From positions 19,611,013-19,675,012 of the forward strand of contig CM064429.1 of NCBI GenBank assembly GCA_032690845.1: DNA of 64,000 nucleotides. Direction: 5' to 3'. Positions within the stretch are counted from its first letter, which is position 1; each line of letters opens with the position of its first letter. The position numbers and the translations under genes were made by a program. Positions 58,806 through 64,000 of the stretch are shown one piece after another. The stretch comes from Eleusine coracana subsp. coracana (lineage: Eukaryota > Streptophyta > Magnoliopsida > Poales > Poaceae). The notes below the pieces were generated by a model. It did no database searches. It saw nothing but the letters and a program-made list of their open reading frames with translations, and was not told the origin of the DNA.

Positions 58806-59410
58806 GCCAACCCCGTGACAAAATTTTTTATTTGAAGTCACATTGTCAATGAAAATTTTGTAAATGACCTCGGATGAAGAAACTCCAAAAACGAAAATTA
58901 TAGATCTCGAAAAATTATGGAACTTTGTAATTCACAAAATTTCCTTTTGAAATCATATTTGTATGCTATAGTAAGGATGTTCGCAAAATCTATATCTCAC
59001 ATATAGTTTCATGAAACTAAGACAGAGGGAGATATAAGATTTTCGAATGATGTTAATACCACTATGTTGTACGATGAAATAACCAAAATAAAAGTTGTAG
59101 ATCTCGAAAAATTATGAAACTTTGTAGTTTACAAATTTTCCATTTGAAGTCACATTGTCAACGAAAAGCTAAGTTTAAATTTCTCAAATTCAAAATTCAA
59201 ATTTTATAAATGACCTCGGACAAAGAAACTCCAAAAATGAAAGTTGTAGATCTCGAGAAATTATGAAACTTTGTAGTTCACAAAATTTCTATTTGAAATC
59301 ATATTTGTAAGGCGATAGTAAGGATGTTGTAAAATCTATATCTCTTGTATAGTTTCATGAAACTAAGACAGAGGGAGATATAAGATTTGCGAACGATGTT
59401 AATACCACTC
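58806..59410. repeat. Direct repeat of about 210 bp separated by about 150 bp
   Basis: 58855-59053 and 59207-59411 share the order TGACCTCGGA, AGAAACTCCAAAAA, TAGATCTCGA, TATAGTTTCATGAAACTAAG and GATGTTAATACCACT. A partial third copy lies between them. No coding. Confidence 0.7.
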
Positions 59411-59916
59411 TGAGCGTGCCCCCATTCTCCGTCGTCGTGTTGAGTTCCCCCTTGTTCCTGTAGTCAGCGTGTTCTACCATGCGCGGGGAGGGGCAGCATG
59501 GGCTTTGTCACGTCATTCATACAAGGTTCAATCTAGCTGTCCATCAAGCCGTCCTGTACCATCACTATTCGGTGTGTCATCGGGCGATGGTAGCACAGTG
59601 ACCTTGCCATGCCTGCCATCGTCAGCGGGCGTTGGTGATGATGAGGGGGGCAGGTATCTGGAGAGATTTCACTCCTTGATACTGTGTATGCATAATGGGC
59701 ATGGCATTTAAGGCCGGGTGGTTGGCACTGGTTGCCCGTTGGCTCGCTCGACCCCCTCCGTCGAGGGTTGTCGCGTCAGGTTGCGCCTGTCCGGACCTGC
59801 TTGGAGTTGGAATCCCTCCCGTCCTGACAAGTCAATCGAGCTTCTCCACTCTGCCACTCCACCACTCCTGGCTTGGTCAGGGTTTCATCACCCCGTCCTC
59901 TCCGGGCTCAGGTCCC
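59411..59916. other. Unassigned flank of the Tat-like element
   Basis: GC-richer sequence with short open frames (59469-59711, 59718-60053) that run into the LTR and show no family features. Nothing is identified. Confidence 0.35.
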
Positions 59917-61007
59917 TGTTGGTCGTAATTACGCACCCACTTATATACCGCAAGAAGACGGTGTACAGTTGTAGCTCTTTTTCCCTCAGAGTATTCCAAG
60001 GTTATCGAATCCACAGGGAACGAGCGGAACTAATACTATTAAAAGGTTACTAACAAATTGCAATGGTTTGGTTGATGTGAATGATGACGGTGAGAAAGTG
60101 GAAGGTGAATGTTATTAAAGAGGTAACAGGATGATGAAGGATTCTCTCCTTAGGATTGGTTCACTAGCATGCAACCTTATTCTTATCAACTCGAGTGATG
60201 ACTCTAATATTCTACAAGACATGGTGGTTTCGTTCACCCCGGCTGTCACTACAGAGGCTATTAGCTCCCCACTGGTTTCTTGCACTATGTAATGGGCAAA
60301 AGTGTATTGGCCGATACACTAATAAAAGGGATAAATAGATGTGCAATAAAGTTCATCACATAGATTAAATTCATCGAGAGAGTATCAACAAGTATAAGAG
60401 TTACATGACCAGATCCCCGCACCAGAGAAGAGAATATGAGACTACTCACTCATCCTTCCGCTAGACATAGTAGAGGGGTGAGAAATAGCGCTGGAACGCA
60501 CACGAGACGATCGGCTCAAGCGTCGCGCTGATTGGCGTGACCTCCCTTCTGGTGGATCTCGTCGGTGTTGACCAACCTTCGCCGCCAATATCCTAGAACC
60601 CTAGTTCTAATAATTGATTCTCGCGATCACCGTCTCTCTCTGGTTCTTGATAATTATCTTCCTTTTATACTCGATGGGATTAGGTCAACTTCCAATGACT
60701 CTAACTCATACTGGGCTGGGCCTTCGTCTTTCCTGGACCGGATCGTGTTTTTGTCATCTTCTCCTGCTGCGCCGATCGGCACAGGCCCTTCCCGATCGGC
60801 GCGACTCCGCATCTGGCCCATCTTCGTTACCCTTTAGTTCTTTGTCCATAATTGCCCTGTTTAACACCTGTTTCCTGCGATTACATCCAAAACAGAACAA
60901 CTACAAATATATGCAAATATGGGGTTAATTGTTAGTCCAAACCACCAAATTAAGACGCAAAACATCCCTTTTTGGTAGATAAAATAGGCGTATAGAAATC
61001 ACCAACA
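59917..61007 (-). repeat. 3' LTR of the Tat-like element
   Basis: 1091 bp with 7-bp inverted ends TGTTGGT/ACCAACA. On minus a TATA box TATAAAAG (60662-60669) lies about 100 bp downstream of a palindrome pair at 60770-60803. A degenerate pair lies at 60507-60540. The open frame at 60565-60837 overlaps these and is not called. Confidence 0.8.
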
Positions 61008-62461
61008 GTTCCCCCACACTCAAATCATTGCTAGTCCTCAAGCAATACAAAATCAAATATGTAATAAGAATTTTCACACCATCTCTGATGCAATCAATCT
61101 CAATCATCATTTTTACTTGTTATCGCACCACAAAGATTTTCTCTCATCTCCTTTTAACCAATCGGCATATCATACTTGAACTTAATCAAATCACCACAAA
61201 ACTTTTTCACAAACAATTTAAGTTCTCCTCAACTCATCTTTTAGCATCAAACATCAAGCATTTGGTCCTCTCTAGGTCTCTCAAGTGTATTTCCTTCCCT
61301 CTCCTATCTAATCAAGGATTGTATGTGGATCTTAGAGGCCTATATAACTAAATTAAACCATAAGATTAACCATGTCAACAATGTGCTCAATCATGCCTAT
61401 TCAGAAAGAATTTTCTTGGAAAAGAACTTTTAATGGAGAAGAGGAATGTAGAAGATCTAAAAAAAATTTCAATCAGAACAATGGCAAAGAATGAGAAATA
61501 ATCAGAAATCTGCTTTCTTTGCGACCTTACTGCCTCTCAGGGAATATATTTTTTTTTCTTTACCTCTTTTTTTTTTATAATAACCTCTTTTTTCTTTCTT
61601 TTGCAACAACGCCGATCGGCGCAACACTGCGCCGATCGGCGCGGTCTATGTTTTCTTTTCTTTCACTTTTTTTTCTATTCCCGATATGATCAGCAATTTC
61701 TGTCTTGTATCAGCAGCGGAAATTTTCTGAATTCCCTTTTATTGAGAATATAGGTTGTATCAAGGAGGAGGGAGAAACAAATATGTATGGTTTTCATGAT
61801 AGCAAGGAATTTAAATGGATAAGAATGGCTAGAAATATAGAGATAAACAAAATAGATCATCCTTTCCTAACTTGGTCGAAATCATGAGCAAAAAGTTGAC
61901 AAAGTTACTTACAATCCACTTAGCTCAAATGTGTAGCTTGCTCTCATTCACTCGGCTATGTAGGCATATTTAGACCTTGCTTTTGCTTTAGCTTATGATG
62001 AGTCAAAAGAAATTTTCTCAAATACAAAGCTCAAAAGTTAAGTGGTAACCAACAAATTCAAGTAATCAACCAATCGATCATCAGGAAGACAAGATAAATA
62101 GCATGGGGCACTTTCAATTTGACAATCGACACTAACTTTATTAAAGACAATGCAATAATTCAAACTACATAAAATACCTTGAAGCAACTCTCAACATGAC
62201 TCGTGACTCTCTTAAGCACACACACAAACTTAAATAAACACTCATTAAGAAAAAAAAATGAGAAACTAGACTCAAAAACACTTAAAAACTATGACTAATG
62301 GCAAAGCCCTTCCCCCACACTCAATATTTGCAATGTCCTCATTGCAAGAGAAGAAACTCAACACACTGATCATGCAGACTATGCCTGTTCAAGACTCAGA
62401 AAATTTGTCTTATACTCCTTATGAGAAAAGTGTAGTCCGCTTCGTTCATCTCGATTATATC
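61008..62461 (-). other. 3' untranslated region and polypurine tract of the Tat-like element
   Basis: PPT at 61008-61021, then non-coding AT-rich sequence with T runs at 61550-61580. A palindrome pair GCCGATCGGC lies at 61611-61643. Phrases CCCCACACTCAA at 61013 and 62313 repeat the PPT-like motif (minus TTGAGTGTGGGG), so a second PPT-like tract exists 1.3 kb upstream. Confidence 0.6.
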
Positions 62462-63934
62462 CTAGATTCTGCGGTCCACATCTCTTTGATGCCTGTAAGC
62501 ACGATCTCTGTCTAGATACAGGCGTTCAATGTTTCTTCGGCAGACAGAACAGCAAGCAGGCGGTTGCAGGTTATGATTTTCAACGCTGTAAGGGGAGGCA
62601 CTATTCAAATTCCTCTGAGCCGATCGGTGCAAAGGCTGAGCCGATTGGCGTAGTGGTGTTCTTCCACCATTGCGACTTCCTCCACTTCCCTCTGCATTAC
62701 CATTAACTCTTGTTGAAGTTCCTGCTGCCCTGTCATTACTGCATTCTACAAGTGTTTCCTGATTTTTGAACTTAGGACTACCAAAGCTTCTTCGCATATC
62801 AAAATCATCACTTAAATCTCCAGGAACACTAGCATCACCGCTTTCCAAAGTTTCCAAATAGTATGACGTATCAAAGTTGCTATCCCATTCGGAATACTTT
62901 TGAATTGGCTTACCCGATAGTCTAGCAGATCTGCGAACCTCTGGTGTAGTCTTACACCTTGCAGTAGGTTCTTCATCTTCAGTTGGCAGAGCCGTTAGAT
63001 CAATAAATTCAGCCATCTTCAGGTCGTGCCGATCGGCTCCAGTGTCGCGCCGATCGGCGCAGCTAGCAGCTTCCTTCATATTCTCAGCTAACTGCTCTAG
63101 ATTACGCTCACGGATCACCTTATTCTGTTGCCTTCGTAAAATCTCATCATTAATCTCCTTAGGCGTCCTCCCTCTAGGAACTGCGTGATAGCCATCATCA
63201 TATATTAAATCTCTAGGTATGAAAGCTGGATGTTCTGCCAATTGGAGTTCAACCTTGCGTTGAAGATCTTTAGCACAAAAGAGACACTTGCAACCCTCAA
63301 TACAATTGTTCCTATGAATCTTATTTTCTTGAAAACTTTCCCAATCGGTAAGAACCCTGGGAAAGGATTCATCCCTTCTAGCTTGAAGATCCTTCTCCGC
63401 ATCTCGCTGGTATATAGCTTCTTCGGCTTCCTCTCGCAGCTTGAGTTCATACTTGGCGGCAATGTCATGTTCACTATAAAGTCGGCACCTATGGATTGTG
63501 AGGGTGCTCTCTTTATCTAGCTCTTCCTTCTCTTGCTCAGTCAATGATATTTCGAAAGATAGGAAATCCTCATACGACAAGGACGTAGCAAGATCAAGAA
63601 CACTTTTCATGGTATACCTTTGAGAAACTGCTTCACTTTTAATAGGCGCTACAGATTTTCCTTTGCGCACCAATACTCTCTTCATCATCTACCGAAGTTC
63701 ATTGTCCATCTTCACCTTGTCCGCGTTCCACGCGTCAGCTTCGCTTTTCTTCATGAATTTCTTCCGCAGATCTGACCAGACGAGAGGATCATCTCGTGTT
63801 GGTGTCAACACTTCATCGACTTCTTCCTAGTACCAATTTGCAGAGGGCTGAGGAAATCCGCCGCCGAGCCGATCAGCTCCAGGGTCGCGCCGATCGGCTC
63901 TGCCTTGGTTTCTGCCCGATGCGCCGCCTTCCAT
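62462..63934 (-). pseudogene. ORF of the Tat-like element, unknown function, two in-frame TAG
   Basis: From ATG at 63934 one frame of 491 codons runs to TAG 62464-62462. Stops at about 63829 (TAG) and 63691 (TAG) interrupt it; downstream 408 codons are open from ATG 63688. Features are a charged helical N-terminal half (Glu/Lys/Arg-rich), a cysteine cluster CIEGCKCLFC near 63290, an acidic patch (LPTEDEEP), and a C-terminal CCSVCRRN followed by an Arg/Asp-rich tail. No RT, integrase or standard CCHC knuckle is present. It may be a gag-like or accessory protein of a non-autonomous element. Three palindrome pairs are embedded in the frame. Confidence 0.6.
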
Positions 63935-64000
63935 CACTTCTGCTCTTAGGGTTTGTTCTGGTGACGATGTAATACGAGTTGATCCATGGGTTTGCTGTCC

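Larger units (their letters stand above)
59917..64000 (-). mobile_element. Tat/Retand-like gypsy element on the minus strand (3' LTR and 3' part)
   Basis: Read on minus, a G-rich PPT (GAGTGTGGGGGAAC, 61008-61021) follows a CTTGAGGACTAGCAA phrase typical of Tat/Athila elements. It precedes an LTR starting TGTTGGTGATTTC at 61007 and ending ACCAACA at 59917. The internal region runs right beyond the window and contains one ORF (62462-63934). No RT or integrase is seen in the visible part. Confidence 0.75.

Noticed and set aside
59469..60053. Open frames that could suggest a host gene fused to the LTR
   Set aside because: They cross the LTR boundary at 59917 without family similarity; the GC content explains the openness.
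61028..61351. 107-codon plus-strand open frame in the Tat-like element
   Set aside because: Opposite strand of an AT-rich 3' UTR, no motif, and it starts beside the polypurine tract.

Overview
The window is plant nuclear repeat DNA, most likely from a grass (Poaceae) and probably heterochromatic. The evidence is nested LTR retrotransposons with tRNA-iMet primer sites, a Sirevirus-like copia element, gypsy elements with chromodomain or CRM-like features, and two large CACTA (En/Spm) DNA transposons. The species cannot be fixed from sequence alone. I see no intact ordinary host gene.

Layout, left to right. (1) 1-20510 is a Tekay/Del-like gypsy structure arranged LTR end - internal - LTR (14483-18032) - second partial internal copy. 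A non-autonomous Sirevirus-like element (3467-14165, target duplication GTTTC) sits inside its integrase/chromodomain remnant. (2) 20511-26923 is mixed LTR-like DNA, including the 3' end of a minus-strand Sirevirus-like element. It is interrupted by a gypsy element 'A' (20793-25368, duplication AGGCC) that keeps gag/protease but lacks RT and integrase. (3) A first CACTA element begins at 26924. Into one of its genes a second CACTA element inserted (32225-55156, duplication ATA). Into an intron of that one a gypsy element 'B' inserted (46868-52948, duplication CTTAC); B keeps RT/RNaseH/integrase but lacks gag. (4) After CACTA-2 the first CACTA resumes with a split minus-strand gene and a decayed WRN-type 3'-5' exonuclease fragment, then short repeats. 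(5) From 59917 a Tat-like gypsy element lies on the minus strand and runs out of the window.

Gene logic. Each CACTA element has subterminal repeats, a TNP2-type transposase gene on +, and a small gene of unknown function on -. CACTA-2 also has a 12-exon Transposase_24/TNPA-type gene on +. Its minus-strand gene (38768-40846, 4 exons, all phase 0) is the only multi-exon gene here without a visible break. Most other coding regions are decayed, largely by single-base nonsense changes consistent with methylcytosine deamination.

The most unusual pattern is not a gene. At least three retroelement families carry short palindromes in pairs, placed upstream of the TATA box in LTRs and repeated inside the elements, including inside reading frames. 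A second candidate is a tRNA-like module at the same relative position in both CACTA elements.
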